Shown here: piece by piece, positions 45,151-53,533 of the stretch
How the letters are laid out: the number at the start of each line of letters is the position of its first letter
How positions within the stretch are numbered: position 1 is the first letter of the stretch
Assembly: GCF_902809835.1 (NCBI RefSeq)
Contig: NZ_CADDWM010000007.1
Coordinates: forward strand, 81,198 to 145,197
Source of the DNA: Agromyces sp. Marseille-P2726
GTDB taxonomy: Bacteria; Actinomycetota; Actinomycetes; Actinomycetales; Microbacteriaceae
DNA length: 64,000 bases
Direction of reading: 5' to 3'
Notes under the pieces: generated by a model
What the model saw: the letters and a program-made list of their open reading frames with translations, nothing else
What the model was told of the DNA's origin: nothing
Databases searched by the model: none
Program-made: the position numbers and the translations under genes

Positions 45151-45933
45151 ATGTCAGAGCGTGACCGGCTCGCCCGAGAGCTGCGGGTCGCTGCGGAGCG
45201 TGGCGAGATCATCGCCCAGTACCAGCCGCAGGTCGATCTCCACGACGGGCTCCTCGTCGCGCTCGAAGCGCTGAGTCGCTGGCGTCACCCGAGTCGCGGC
45301 GTCATCGCGCCGGGGGAGTTCATCCCGCTCGCGGAGGCGACGGGGGCGATGGTCGCGATCGGCGATGTCATGCTCGAGGCAGCCTGCCGGTACGGCGCAA
45401 CGCTCGCGCGCGCCGGCCGTCGCATCGAGGTCGCGGTGAACGTCGCTGCCGCGCAGCTCCGCGAGCGGAGCTTCGTCGAGCGCGTGGCCCACCACCTCCG
45501 GGCATTCGGGATGCCGGCATCGCTGCTCACCCTCGAACTCACCGAGACACGACCCGTGCCCGCCGAGGCCGCCGAGGCGCTCGACGGTCTCCGCGCCCTG
45601 GGGGTCGGCGTGTCGGTCGACGATGTTCGCACCGTCGAGGAGGCCCGGGCCCGCGTGCTTGCGCTGCCGATCACCGAGCTGAAAGTCGACCGTTCGGTGA
45701 TCAGGCGCCTGCCCGACGACCGCGGCGCGGCCGCGCAGCTGCTCGGGTTCGCTCGGGATCACGGCCTCCGCTCGGTCGCGGAGGGGGTCGAGACGCGTCC
45801 CCAGTTCGTCGCCGTGCGCGAACTGGGGTTCGATCGAGCGCAGGGCTACCTGTTCGGCCGACCCGTGGCCGCCCGCAGCATCACGGCTCGCCTCGCGCAC
45901 CGGCCCGCACGGGGCGCCGCAGTACGTGCGTGA
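45151..45933 (+). CDS. EAL-domain protein (c-di-GMP phosphodiesterase)
   Basis: The 260-residue protein is a stand-alone EAL domain. It keeps the EAL signature (LVALEALSRWRHP), VNVAAAQL (metal-binding Asn), LELTET (Glu), VDD, LKVDRSVI, AEGVET and the final QGYLFGRP. The loop-6 motif usually read DDFGTG is DDVRTV here, so dimer-linked control and perhaps activity may be altered, although both Asp residues are present. It would cut c-di-GMP to pGpG in the cytoplasm. It is convergent with the operon that encodes a GGDEF cyclase, so synthesis and breakdown are encoded side by side. Confidence 0.85.
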   Translation: MSERDRLARELRVAAERGEIIAQYQPQVDLHDGLLVALEALSRWRHPSRGVIAPGEFIPLAEATGAMVAIGDVMLEAACRYGATLARAGRRIEVAVNVAAAQLRERSFVERVAHHLRAFGMPASLLTLELTETRPVPAEAAEALDGLRALGVGVSVDDVRTVEEARARVLALPITELKVDRSVIRRLPDDRGAAAQLLGFARDHGLRSVAEGVETRPQFVAVRELGFDRAQGYLFGRPVAARSITARLAHRPARGAAVRA

Positions 45934-45942
45934 CGACGAGCG

Positions 45943-46209
45943 TCAGAGCGCTTCGTAGGGATCCTCGTACGCCTCGTCGGCCTCACCGTTCGCGCCCTCG
46001 CCCGGCTCACCGCCGACATCGATCTGCGACCACGTGACGGGCATTCCCGGCGAGAACAGGATGTCGATGCCGGGTCCGCCGCGGAGGGGCGGGATGTTCA
46101 CGTACCCTCCTCCAGCCTGGATCGCCTTGAGGATCTGGGCACGCAGTTCGTCGATCGGGTCGGGCAGGAAGTAGTCTCGTCCATCGACCGTCAAGCGGTG
46201 GATCTTCAC
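45943..46209 (-). CDS. Small acidic hypothetical protein at the end of the cyclase operon
   Basis: The 88-residue protein starts MKIHRLTVDGRDYFLPD and has a likely alpha-helical part (DELRAQILKAIQAGGG), a short VNIPPL and ILFSPGMPVTWSQID strand pair, then an acidic, probably disordered tail. I do not recognise a family, although the FSPGMPVTW segment is reminiscent of the DUF7882-like neighbours. The GGAGGTGCGG site before ATG 46209 is strong. It is the last gene of a five-gene minus-strand run, 43 bases after the previous stop. Confidence 0.6.
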   Translation of the reverse strand: MKIHRLTVDGRDYFLPDPIDELRAQILKAIQAGGGYVNIPPLRGGPGIDILFSPGMPVTWSQIDVGGEPGEGANGEADEAYEDPYEAL

Positions 46210-46252
46210 ACCGCACCTCCGTTCTCTCGCTGCTGCGACTGTCGCATGTGGC

Positions 46253-46567
46253 TCACTCGGGACCGCCCGCGGCGGCCTCGGGGATCGGATGCAGCCCGGC
46301 CGGGCTGTTCGCCCCGTCCATCATCAACTCGAGCCAGGCACGATTGAGCTTCGGGGGGCGGTTGCCGTGGTACTTGAAGTGCACGGGCACGTAAGGGCTG
46401 ATCCAGATCGAGCTCCGTCCGCTGCCTCGCTCCATGCCGTGATTCCACGTCAACATGAACTGCTCGCCACGCCGCAGCTTCGTCGCGACGACGAACTGCA
46501 GGTGGGCGAGCGTTCGATCCTCGATCTCGAACTCCGAGACCCGCGCGCCGTAGATCAGCAGGCCCAT
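46253..46567 (-). CDS. DUF7882-like small protein, paralogue 2
   Basis: The 104-residue protein begins MGLLIYGARVSEFEIEDRTLAHLQFVV and continues with KLRRGEQFMLTW, SSIWISPYVPVHFKY and LNRAWLELMMDGANSPAGL. The same blocks occur in the protein of the next gene upstream, so the two are paralogues. This layout (MGxLxYG, DRTLAHLQ, KLRRGExF, W-x-SP-x-P, L-x-x-SANS-x-GL) is that of a family found in Microbacteriaceae and listed as DUF7882. Function is unknown. ATG 46567 is preceded by GAGGAGGAG. The name rests on my memory of the family pattern. Confidence 0.7.
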   Translation of the reverse strand: MGLLIYGARVSEFEIEDRTLAHLQFVVATKLRRGEQFMLTWNHGMERGSGRSSIWISPYVPVHFKYHGNRPPKLNRAWLELMMDGANSPAGLHPIPEAAAGGPE

Positions 46568-46607
46568 GGTTCTCCTCCTCCTCGCTCGGTCGTGCTGCGC
46601 CCTGCGC

Positions 46608-46910
46608 TCACGAAGTCGCCTCGGGCTCGGGCAGCGGCCGCAGGCCACCGGCCGAGTTGGCCGACTTGGTGAGCAGCTCGAGCCAGCGCACATTCAGCTC
46701 GGGCGGGTCGGGCTCGTCGAACCGGAACACCATCGGGATCGTCGGGCTGCACCAGACCGACGTGCGTTGCGCCGGCGGGGCCTCGTTTCCGAACGTGAAC
46801 GCGAAGTGTTCGCCTCGGCGCAGCTTCGACCAGATCACCACCTGCAGATGGGCCAGAGTACGGTCGTCGAACTCCGCGGTGATGGTGGAGTCGTACGTCA
46901 GTGTTCCCAT
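46608..46910 (-). CDS. DUF7882-like small protein, paralogue 1
   Basis: The 100-residue protein begins MGTLTYDSTITAEFDDRTLAHLQVVI and has KLRRGEHFAFTF, SVWCSPTIPMVFRF and LNVRWLELLTKSANSAGGL, aligned with the neighbour at 46253-46567 over the whole length. ATG 46910 has GGAGG upstream and lies inside the end of the GGDEF gene (13-base overlap), so the two are translated together. Its place directly after a diguanylate cyclase gene suggests a link to c-di-GMP signalling, but nothing in the protein resembles a PilZ or other known receptor domain. Confidence 0.7.
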   Translation of the reverse strand: MGTLTYDSTITAEFDDRTLAHLQVVIWSKLRRGEHFAFTFGNEAPPAQRTSVWCSPTIPMVFRFDEPDPPELNVRWLELLTKSANSAGGLRPLPEPEATS

Positions 46911-48436
46911 GCAGCCTCCGGTCGGGGGTCGTCGAGCGTCGTGTCCAATCCGTCGGTCGCGGTGATCGGCTGCACCACGGTGACCCGGTCGCCGCCCATG
47001 CCCTTCGACGCATACATGGCGTCGTCGGCCGTGTGCAGCAGCAGGTCGGCCTCTGGAGCAGGCCCCTTGGCGGGCCACACCGCAACTCCGATGCTCGCGG
47101 AGATCGCGTATCGAGGGGGCACCCGATGGAGCGGGCGTCGTACGGCCTCCCGGAAGCGCTCGGCGACGGTGGCGCCGTCCTTCTTCGAGGCGCCCTCGCA
47201 GAGGATGACGAACTCGTCACCGCCGTATCGTGCCACCAGGTCTCCGGCTCGGGCCACCGAACGCAGGCGAGCGGCGACCTCGGCGAGCACGTCGTCGCCG
47301 ACCCGATGGCCCAGCCCGTCGTTGATCGCCTTGAATCCGTCGAGGTCGACGAACACGACCGAGAGCGGTCGCCCGCTGCGAGACGCCGAGGCGATGGCGG
47401 CGACGAGCTGCTCCTCGAGCAGCTTGCGGTTGGCGAGGCCGGTGAGCCCGTCGTGCATCGCCTGGTGCTCGAGTTCCTCCTGCAGTCGAACGCGGCGGAG
47501 CACCTGACTGGCCTGACGTGCGAGGGCCGCCTGGATCTCGCGACTCTCGGCATCGATCTCCTGGTCGCGTCCGAAGAGCGAGACGACGACGCCGCGGGTA
47601 CGTCCACCGGGACGCAGGGGTGCGATGCTGAGGGCGCTCAACCGGTTGCGATGCAGGGCGTGGTCGAGCCCGGGCAGGATCGCGGCGGCCTGATCGAGGC
47701 TTTCGACGGTGACGATCTCGCCCGAGCCGATCGCCTGCTCGGCGAGGGCGCCGAGCCCGTCGGACATCAGTGCGAGCGTCGTCTCGTCGCCGGCCACGAG
47801 GTCGAGGGGTCCGGTCGCGCCACCGAGCAGCACGGCGGCCGTGGCTCGCAGCGCGGACCCGGCGCTCACGACGAGGGCGGCGGCGAGCTCACGGGCTGTG
47901 GTCGCCACGGCGAACGCGGTCGACGCGTCCTGGAGTACTCGAACGCGAGCCTCGGATGCTTCGGCGGCACGGCGGGCGAGGAGCAGCTGCCGTTCGTAGT
48001 CCTGGCGTTCGGTCGCATCGAAGACGGCCGTGCGGATGCCGGTGGGTTCACCGTCGTCGCCGGTGACGACGACCGCATTGACGAGGATCGGGAGTTCGGC
48101 ACCGTCGGCGCGACGGACCGAGAGCGCCACCTCTCGCACCTCGCCCGCGAGGCTCAGCACCATCGAGTAGCGAGTCTCGTAGAAGAGCTGCCCCGACGAG
48201 GTGAGGAGGTCGACGAAGGCGGTGCCGAGCAGCGCGTCGCGCGAATGTCCGGTCCACCGTTCGAAGGTGCGATTGACCCGCGTGATGACTCCGTCGTACG
48301 TCGTCTCCAGGTACCCGCAGGGTGCCTCTTCGAAGAGCTCCTCGAATGCATCACGTGCATCGAGGGCGGGGCGATCGTCGCGCCGGTCGGGTTCGTCCTG
48401 CTCGCGATGGACGGGTGCGGCGTTGGAGTTGCTCAT
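46898..48436 (-). CDS. PAS-GAF-GGDEF diguanylate cyclase
   Basis: The 512-residue soluble protein has a PAS domain (about residues 28-145; APCGYLETTYDGVITRVNRTF, then a VFDATERQDYERQL linker), a GAF-like domain (about 165-315) and a GGDEF domain (about 335-490). The active site ARYGGDEF lies near residue 405, and RAGD five residues before it is an intact inhibitory I-site. It should make c-di-GMP and be feedback inhibited. The PAS subtype (PCGYL, E-RY, GEVREVALSVRRADG) is the one found with RsbQ-like hydrolases in RsbP systems. The upstream hydrolase gene overlaps it by four bases, which supports such a partnership. Confidence 0.9.
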   Translation of the reverse strand: MSNSNAAPVHREQDEPDRRDDRPALDARDAFEELFEEAPCGYLETTYDGVITRVNRTFERWTGHSRDALLGTAFVDLLTSSGQLFYETRYSMVLSLAGEVREVALSVRRADGAELPILVNAVVVTGDDGEPTGIRTAVFDATERQDYERQLLLARRAAEASEARVRVLQDASTAFAVATTARELAAALVVSAGSALRATAAVLLGGATGPLDLVAGDETTLALMSDGLGALAEQAIGSGEIVTVESLDQAAAILPGLDHALHRNRLSALSIAPLRPGGRTRGVVVSLFGRDQEIDAESREIQAALARQASQVLRRVRLQEELEHQAMHDGLTGLANRKLLEEQLVAAIASASRSGRPLSVVFVDLDGFKAINDGLGHRVGDDVLAEVAARLRSVARAGDLVARYGGDEFVILCEGASKKDGATVAERFREAVRRPLHRVPPRYAISASIGVAVWPAKGPAPEADLLLHTADDAMYASKGMGGDRVTVVQPITATDGLDTTLDDPRPEAAWEH

Positions 48437-49254
48437 GAGAGGAACGCCCTGATCTCGTCGGCGAGCTCATCGGGAGCCGAAAGGTTGGGGCAGTGACCGG
48501 TCGCCGACAGCTGCACGAAGCGGCTCGTGGGGATCTGCTCATGGACGTATCGCCCCACGGAGGTGGGCGCGATCACGTCGTCGGAGCACTGCAGCACGAG
48601 GGTGGGCGTGCGCACGCCGCTGAAGTCGCGCCGGTTGTCGGAGAGGAAGGTCACGCGGGCGAAGTGCCGGGCGATCTCGGGATCGACCGAGCAGAAGCTG
48701 TCGCTGAGCTGACGTCCGAGTTCGGGCCGCTCGGTGTTGCCCATGATGACCGGGGCCATGGACTCAGACCAGCCGAGGTAGTTGGCGTCGAGTGCATCCA
48801 GGAGGCCCTCGATGTCCTCACGCTCGAAGCCGCCGCGGTAGTCTTCGTCGTCGATGTAGCGCGGCGAGGGCCCGACGAGCACGAGTGATCCGAACCGCGA
48901 GGGATCAGTCGTCTCGGCGAGGACGCCGATGGTCGCGGCGACGGAGTGTCCGACGAAGACGACATCGCGGAGGTCGAGGGCCTCGAGGATCTCGAGGACG
49001 TCGTCGGCATAGCCGTGCAGCGAGTCGTACTTGATCGGGTCGTAGGCCGTGACGTCGGAGCCGCCGGCACCCACCAGGTCGAGGAGCACCACTCGATGAT
49101 CCGACTCGAAGTGCGGCACGACGTGTCGCCACATCTCCTGGCTGCAGCCGAAGCCGTGCACGAACACGATGGGGCGGCCGGTCGGCGATCCTGACATCGT
49201 GACGTTGTTTCTTCGAACGACGTCGGTCGAGGGTGTGGACAGCGTGAAGGTCAT
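48433..49254 (-). CDS. RsbQ/KAI2/D14-like alpha/beta hydrolase
   Basis: The 273-residue protein has FVHGFGCSQEMWRHV, the nucleophile elbow VGHSVAATIG (Ser), CSDDVIAP (Asp) and ATGHCPNLSAP (His). The VHGFGCSQEMW and GHCPNLSAP blocks are characteristic of the RsbQ/D14/KAI2 subfamily, which hydrolyses or holds a small hydrophobic signal. In Bacillus, RsbQ activates the PAS-containing phosphatase RsbP. Here the gene runs into a PAS-GAF-GGDEF gene with an ATGA overlap, so it probably feeds that PAS domain. ATG 49254 follows AGGAG; the peptide starts MTFTLSTPSTDVVRRNNVTMSG, as in relatives. The signal molecule is unknown. Confidence 0.88.
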   Translation of the reverse strand: MTFTLSTPSTDVVRRNNVTMSGSPTGRPIVFVHGFGCSQEMWRHVVPHFESDHRVVLLDLVGAGGSDVTAYDPIKYDSLHGYADDVLEILEALDLRDVVFVGHSVAATIGVLAETTDPSRFGSLVLVGPSPRYIDDEDYRGGFEREDIEGLLDALDANYLGWSESMAPVIMGNTERPELGRQLSDSFCSVDPEIARHFARVTFLSDNRRDFSGVRTPTLVLQCSDDVIAPTSVGRYVHEQIPTSRFVQLSATGHCPNLSAPDELADEIRAFLS

Positions 49255-49513
49255 GCGGCTCCTGCCGGATAGAAGGGTGCCGGGGGTCGAGGTGACCCTT
49301 GGCCAGTGCCGGCATCGGAGGCGGGGGATCCTTCTCCGTCCATCGACCCTACCTTCAGCTCCCGAAGAACAGAGGGTTCGAGCCACAATGTCAAGGGGGC
49401 TTGACGGGTGAGCTCCTGTCCAGTATGACGCGAGGCGGCGCTCGGTCGGCAACCGCGTCATCCGGACGCCCTGGCGGCTTTCATCGGGTGCCCCCTCGTG
49501 TCAGGCTGGAGGC

Positions 49514-49804
49514 GTGACCTCCACGCTCGAACGTCTCGACGTCGACGCCGCCACAGGCGTCGTCGCCGAAGAGCCGTGGCGCACCATCGTATGGGATGAT
49601 CCCGTCAATCTGATGACCTACGTGACCTACGTGTTCCGGACCTACTTCGGGTACTCGCGCGAGAAGGCCGAACGCCTGATGCTGAAGGTGCACAACGAGG
49701 GACGCGCCGTCGTCGCGACCGGCAACCGCGAGGCGATGGAGCGTCACGTCGAGGCCATGCACGGGTTCGGATTGCAGGCGACGGTGTCGAGGGCCGACGG
49801 ATGA
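49514..49804 (+). CDS. clpS: ATP-dependent Clp protease adaptor ClpS
   Basis: The 96-residue protein has the ClpS core: [44 protein letters not shown] and [19 protein letters not shown]. The Asp and the His-containing pocket that bind N-terminal hydrophobic residues are present. It hands N-degron substrates to ClpC/ClpP. GTG 49514 lies just after GGAGGC. Its stop overlaps the DUF2017 gene by four bases, the order usual in actinobacteria. Confidence 0.95.
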   Translation: MTSTLERLDVDAATGVVAEEPWRTIVWDDPVNLMTYVTYVFRTYFGYSREKAERLMLKVHNEGRAVVATGNREAMERHVEAMHGFGLQATVSRADG

Positions 49805-50295
49805 TCGTGGCAGGACGAAGCGGTGGCGAGGGCGTCCGCCTGGTGCTGGAGGCCGAGGAGGCGATGCTCCTGTCGGAGCTCGCCGACCAGGTCGACTCCG
49901 TGCTCCTGCTCGGCGAAGCCGACGATCCCGCGCTCGGACGGCTGCTGCCCAACGCCTACCCCGATGACCCGCACTCGGGTCGCGAATTCGCGAGGTACAC
50001 GCGTGACAGTCTCGTCGACGGGAAGCGACAGGCAGCACAACGGGTGCGCGACGCGACGGCCGTCGACGACGAACGCGACAGCGTCGTGCAGATCGAGCTC
50101 GACCAATCGGAGGCGTGGGGATGGCTCACGTTCCTCACCGACCTCCGGCTCATCCTGTCGGAGCGCGTCGGCGTCATCGAGGAGGGCGACGAGGAGTCCG
50201 ACGAGACCCGCGACGACTACCTACGCGCCGCCTACGAGTGGGCCGGCTTCGTGCAGGGGTCGATGCTCGAGGTGCTCGACCCGACCGACTCGTAG
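49801..50295 (+). CDS. DUF2017 family protein
   Basis: The 164-residue protein has [35 protein letters not shown] (the family mark), [19 protein letters not shown] and [21 protein letters not shown]. It is the standard partner gene of clpS in actinobacteria and is translationally coupled to it (ATGA overlap). The function is not established; a role in Clp proteolysis is guessed from context only. A strong hairpin follows its stop. Confidence 0.88.
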   Translation: MIVAGRSGGEGVRLVLEAEEAMLLSELADQVDSVLLLGEADDPALGRLLPNAYPDDPHSGREFARYTRDSLVDGKRQAAQRVRDATAVDDERDSVVQIELDQSEAWGWLTFLTDLRLILSERVGVIEEGDEESDETRDDYLRAAYEWAGFVQGSMLEVLDPTDS

Positions 50296-50333
50296 AGCGC
50301 CGGGCCCTGCGCGCAGAACCGGTGCAACCAGAA

Positions 50334-50362
50334 GGGTCGGATGCCGCAGCGGCATCCGACCC
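50334..50362. terminator. Bidirectional hairpin terminator
   Basis: GGGTCGGATGCC (50334-50345) and GGCATCCGACCC (50351-50362) are exact reverse complements around GCAGC. The hairpin lies between the convergent DUF2017 and SHOCT-domain genes and can serve both. It contains the GGATGCC/GGCATCC word that is frequent in this genome. Confidence 0.75.
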
Positions 50363-50389
50363 CGTTCCGGTCGCGAAGATCGGCCGGCG

Positions 50390-50806
50390 TCAGACGCTCA
50401 CGTTCTGCGACGGGTGCGCCAGCGCCTTCGACTTGATCAGTTCGTACTCCTGCTGGTTGATGGTGCCCGCGTCGAGCAGCGCCTTCGCCTTCGCGATCTC
50501 ATCGGAGGGACTCGCCGAGGTGCCCGCCGTCTGACGGATGTACTCGTCGGTCGCCGCCTGGTACTGCCGCGCCTCGCGCTGCGAGCGCTCGGCCATGCCC
50601 CGACCCCTCGCGATGAGGTAGATCAGCGCCGTCAGGAAGGGAACGAAGATCAGGAAGATGATCCAGACCGCCTTCCACCACCCGTTGAGCTGGCGGTCGC
50701 GGAAGAGGTCGCCGATGATCGCGAAGAGTGCCATCAGGTACGCGACGAACGCGAACACCCAAAGGAACCACCAGATCACGTCCCAGAAACTGTTCCAGAA
50801 ATTCAT
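50390..50806 (-). CDS. Membrane protein with PLDc_N-like helices and SHOCT domain
   Basis: The 138-residue protein has two membrane segments (FLWVFAFVAYLMALFAIIGDLF, then WWKAVWIIFLIFVPFLTALIYLIARG, typical of the PLD nuclease N-terminal family). A linker follows, then a C-terminal SHOCT domain (EIAKAKALLDAGTINQQEYELIKSKAL, about residues 101-127). Such proteins are common in actinobacteria near stress genes; no function is established. ATG 50806 follows GGAGGGG. Confidence 0.8.
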   Translation of the reverse strand: MNFWNSFWDVIWWFLWVFAFVAYLMALFAIIGDLFRDRQLNGWWKAVWIIFLIFVPFLTALIYLIARGRGMAERSQREARQYQAATDEYIRQTAGTSASPSDEIAKAKALLDAGTINQQEYELIKSKALAHPSQNVSV

Positions 50807-50976
50807 GTGCAGCCCCTCCGCTCCACTCGGCGCGCCTCCCAGCGGGCGCCGTTGAGGTGAACCTACCGCGCGGCGAGTCGAGACGTCCAGACATCCGCAG
50901 CGCTACGCTTCACCCGGGAGGTCGCGATCGGGGGACCAGGCACTCCGGCGATGGCAGCCGCCCGGAAGGGACCGTG

Positions 50977-52320
50977 ATGAGCCTCGCCGTGCCACCGAGG
51001 GATCCGGATGTCACTCCGCGTCGCCTGCTCGTGCTCGCGATCCCGGCGATCCTGGTCGGGGCCGTCTCGGCGTTCGTGCTGTGGGCACTCGAGCAGCTGG
51101 CGAGCCTGCTCGAGAACGTGCTCTACGAGACGCTGCCCGACGCGTTCGGCGTCGATCCGTGGGGCTGGTGGGTCGTCGTCGTGCTGACGATCACGGGTCT
51201 CGCCGTCGGTCTCGCGCTCCGGTTCCTGCCGGGGCATGGTGGGCCCGATTCGGCCACGACCGAGCTGGTCTCCGAGCCGCTCCGCCTGAAGGCGCTGCCG
51301 GGACTCGCGCTCGTGACGATCCTCGCCCTCGCCGGCGGGGTGAGCCTCGGCCCCGAGAATCCGATCATCGCGATCAACACCGCGCTCATCGTGGCGGTAC
51401 TCGCCCGCCTCATCCCCAAGATGTCGCCGCGCATCTCCATGCTGCTGGCCGCGTCGGCCACGATCGGCGCGCTGTTCGGCACTCCCGTCGCCGCGGCCCT
51501 CGTGTTCACCGGCATCGTCGCGGCGGTCCGCGAGGGCGGCTCGCTGTGGGACAAGCTCTTCCTTCCCGTCGCCGCGGCCGGCGCGGGAGCGATCACGATG
51601 CACCTCCTCGGCGCGCCGCCGTTCGCATTCGACATCCCGTCGGCCGGAACGCCCGACCCGCTCGCGATCGGGCTCGGCATCGTGGTCGCGGTCGCCGCGA
51701 CCGTCGTCGCGCTGGCGGCGCTCGCCGCCTTCCCGGTGATCTACCGCATCCTGCATGCCCTCCGGAGCCCGATCGTCATCCCCGTCGTCGGCGGCTTCGT
51801 CCTCGGCATCCTCGGCCTCATCGGCGGTGAGATCACGATGTTCAAGGGCCTCGACCAGATGGGCGAGCTCATCGAGAACGCCGACGACTACGATCCGTCG
51901 CAGCTCGCCACCATCGCCGGGATCAAGATCCTGGCCCTGCTCGTTGCGGCGAGCGCGCTGTTCCGCGGCGGCCGGGTGTTCCCGGCGACGTTCATCGGCG
52001 CCGCACTCGGACTCTTGGGGTATGCCCTCATGCCGGCGCTGCCGATGGGCCTCGCCCTCGCCTGCGGGGTGCTCGGCGTCGTGCTCGTGGTCACCCGGGA
52101 CGGCTGGATCGCGCTGTTCGTCGCCGTCGCGGTGGCCGGTGGCGACATCGCGCTGCTGCCGGCCCTCTGTCTCGCGGTGCTCCCGGCTTGGCTGCTCGTC
52201 ACGGGCGCACCCGAGTTCAGGATCGAGCCGCCGCCCGTGCCCGCGGCTGTCGAGAAGGGCACCAGTTCAGGTGAGGCGGATGCCGCGCCGGGCACGGCGG
52301 GCGAAGCATCCGCTCGGTAG
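50977..52320 (+). CDS. ClC-family ion channel or transporter
   Basis: The 447-residue protein has ten or more membrane segments and the three anion-site signatures of ClC proteins in recognisable form: GGVSLGPENPII for GxEGP, GTPVAAALVFTGI in the middle and GGRVFPATFIGAALG for GGxFxP. The gating glutamate is kept in GPENP, although the residue order differs from the GREGP of EcClC. The variant is like the YfeO/ion-channel branch. It moves chloride or fluoride; fluoride channels of the ClC-F branch are a possible alternative. ATG 50977 has GGAAGGG about seven bases upstream. Confidence 0.8.
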   Translation: MSLAVPPRDPDVTPRRLLVLAIPAILVGAVSAFVLWALEQLASLLENVLYETLPDAFGVDPWGWWVVVVLTITGLAVGLALRFLPGHGGPDSATTELVSEPLRLKALPGLALVTILALAGGVSLGPENPIIAINTALIVAVLARLIPKMSPRISMLLAASATIGALFGTPVAAALVFTGIVAAVREGGSLWDKLFLPVAAAGAGAITMHLLGAPPFAFDIPSAGTPDPLAIGLGIVVAVAATVVALAALAAFPVIYRILHALRSPIVIPVVGGFVLGILGLIGGEITMFKGLDQMGELIENADDYDPSQLATIAGIKILALLVAASALFRGGRVFPATFIGAALGLLGYALMPALPMGLALACGVLGVVLVVTRDGWIALFVAVAVAGGDIALLPALCLAVLPAWLLVTGAPEFRIEPPPVPAAVEKGTSSGEADAAPGTAGEASAR

Positions 52321-52346
52321 CGGCATCCGATCGTGGAGGAGATGAC

Positions 52347-53015
52347 ATGGGTTCCGTGATCGGCGACATCCTGCCGCTGGCGCTCGGCGTGGCGATCAGT
52401 CCGATCCCGATCATCGCCGCGATCCTGATGCTCCTCTCACTGCGGGCGAAGGCGACGAGCATCGGCTTCATGATCGGATGGCTGGTCGGCATCGTCGCCG
52501 CCGTCGTCGCATTCACGCTGCTCGCCTCGATCCTTCCCGAGCAGGGGGATGCCTCGAAGCCGGTCGGGGGCACCCTGAAGATCCTGCTCGGGGCCGGCCT
52601 GCTGGTGCTCGCCGCGCGCCAGTGGCGGAGCCGCCCGAAGCCCGGTGAGGAACCCGCGCTTCCGAAGTGGATGGCCGCCGTCGAGACGATGACCGCCGGT
52701 CGCGGGTTCGGGCTCGGATTCCTCCTCGCGGCCGTGAACCCGAAGAACCTGTTGCTGGCAGCGAGTGCGGGCGTGGTCATCGGCACCGGCGGACTGTCGG
52801 TCGGGGAGACGACGCTCGTGGTCGTGGTGTTCACCGTGATCGCGGGCTGCTCGGTGGCGATCCCGGTGGCCGCCTACCTGCTCGCCTCCAAGCGGATGAC
52901 CGCGCCGCTCGAATCGCTGCGCGGCTGGCTCGTGCACAACAACGCGACGGTCATGGCGGTGCTGCTGCTCGTCATCGGCGTGGTGGTCATCGGCAAGGGC
53001 CTCGGCAGCTTCTGA
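52347..53015 (+). CDS. GAP family (Sap-like) membrane protein
   Basis: The 222-residue protein has six membrane segments, with GVAISPIPIIAAILMLLS in the first, GFLLAAVNPKNLLLAASAG in the middle and a final hydrophobic helix. This LysE-like layout matches the GAP/Sap family, named after a mycobacterial sulfolipid-transport helper. A role in moving lipids or small metabolites is inferred from that family only. ATG 52347 follows GGAGGAGATG. It lies 26 bases after the ClC gene and may share its transcript. Confidence 0.82.
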   Translation: MGSVIGDILPLALGVAISPIPIIAAILMLLSLRAKATSIGFMIGWLVGIVAAVVAFTLLASILPEQGDASKPVGGTLKILLGAGLLVLAARQWRSRPKPGEEPALPKWMAAVETMTAGRGFGLGFLLAAVNPKNLLLAASAGVVIGTGGLSVGETTLVVVVFTVIAGCSVAIPVAAYLLASKRMTAPLESLRGWLVHNNATVMAVLLLVIGVVVIGKGLGSF

Positions 53016-53077
53016 GTGATCGGCCCTTCCCGAGCGGTTCCCCCTGGGCGTACGCTGCCCTCAGGAAAGGGGGGAAC

Positions 53078-53524
53078 ATGCCTGATTTCGAGTACGGACC
53101 GGTGGAGATCCTGGTCGTCGGGTTCCCGGGTGAGCGACCGGACGCTGCGACGTTCGAGGCGATCGGAGACCTCGTCGAGGCCGGCGATATCCGTCTGCTC
53201 GACGCCGTGGTGGTGTCACGCTCCGAGAACGGCGACTTCGACATCGTCGAGATCGAGGACCTCGGCGATGAGATCGACGTGACCGAGATCGAGCTCGAGG
53301 CGAACGGCCTGGTGGGCGAGGAGGACGTCGCCGAGCTCGGCGACGTGATCCCACCCGGCACCTCTGGCGCGATGCTTGCGATCGAACTGGTCTGGGCCAA
53401 ACGGCTCGCCTCGCGGTTCGCCGAATCGGGCGGGATGCTGCTGCAATCCGAGCGCATCCCGGCCCCCGTCGTGAACGCGATCATGGCCGAGGCCGAAGAG
53501 GCCGAGGCGGCAGCAGCGGAGTAG
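53078..53524 (+). CDS. DUF6325-like small acidic protein
   Basis: The 148-residue protein (MPDFEYGPVEILVVGFPGERPD at the start) has EAGDIRLLDAVVVSR, LVGEEDVAELGDVIPPGTSGAMLAIELVWAKRLA and an alanine/glutamate-rich end. This matches the actinobacterial DUF1269/DUF6325 type, which is often encoded just before a SHOCT-domain protein, as here. Function is not known. ATG 53078 follows AGGAAAGGGGGG, and the SHOCT gene starts nine bases after its stop. Confidence 0.78.
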   Translation: MPDFEYGPVEILVVGFPGERPDAATFEAIGDLVEAGDIRLLDAVVVSRSENGDFDIVEIEDLGDEIDVTEIELEANGLVGEEDVAELGDVIPPGTSGAMLAIELVWAKRLASRFAESGGMLLQSERIPAPVVNAIMAEAEEAEAAAAE

Positions 53525-53533
53525 GAGGAGACG

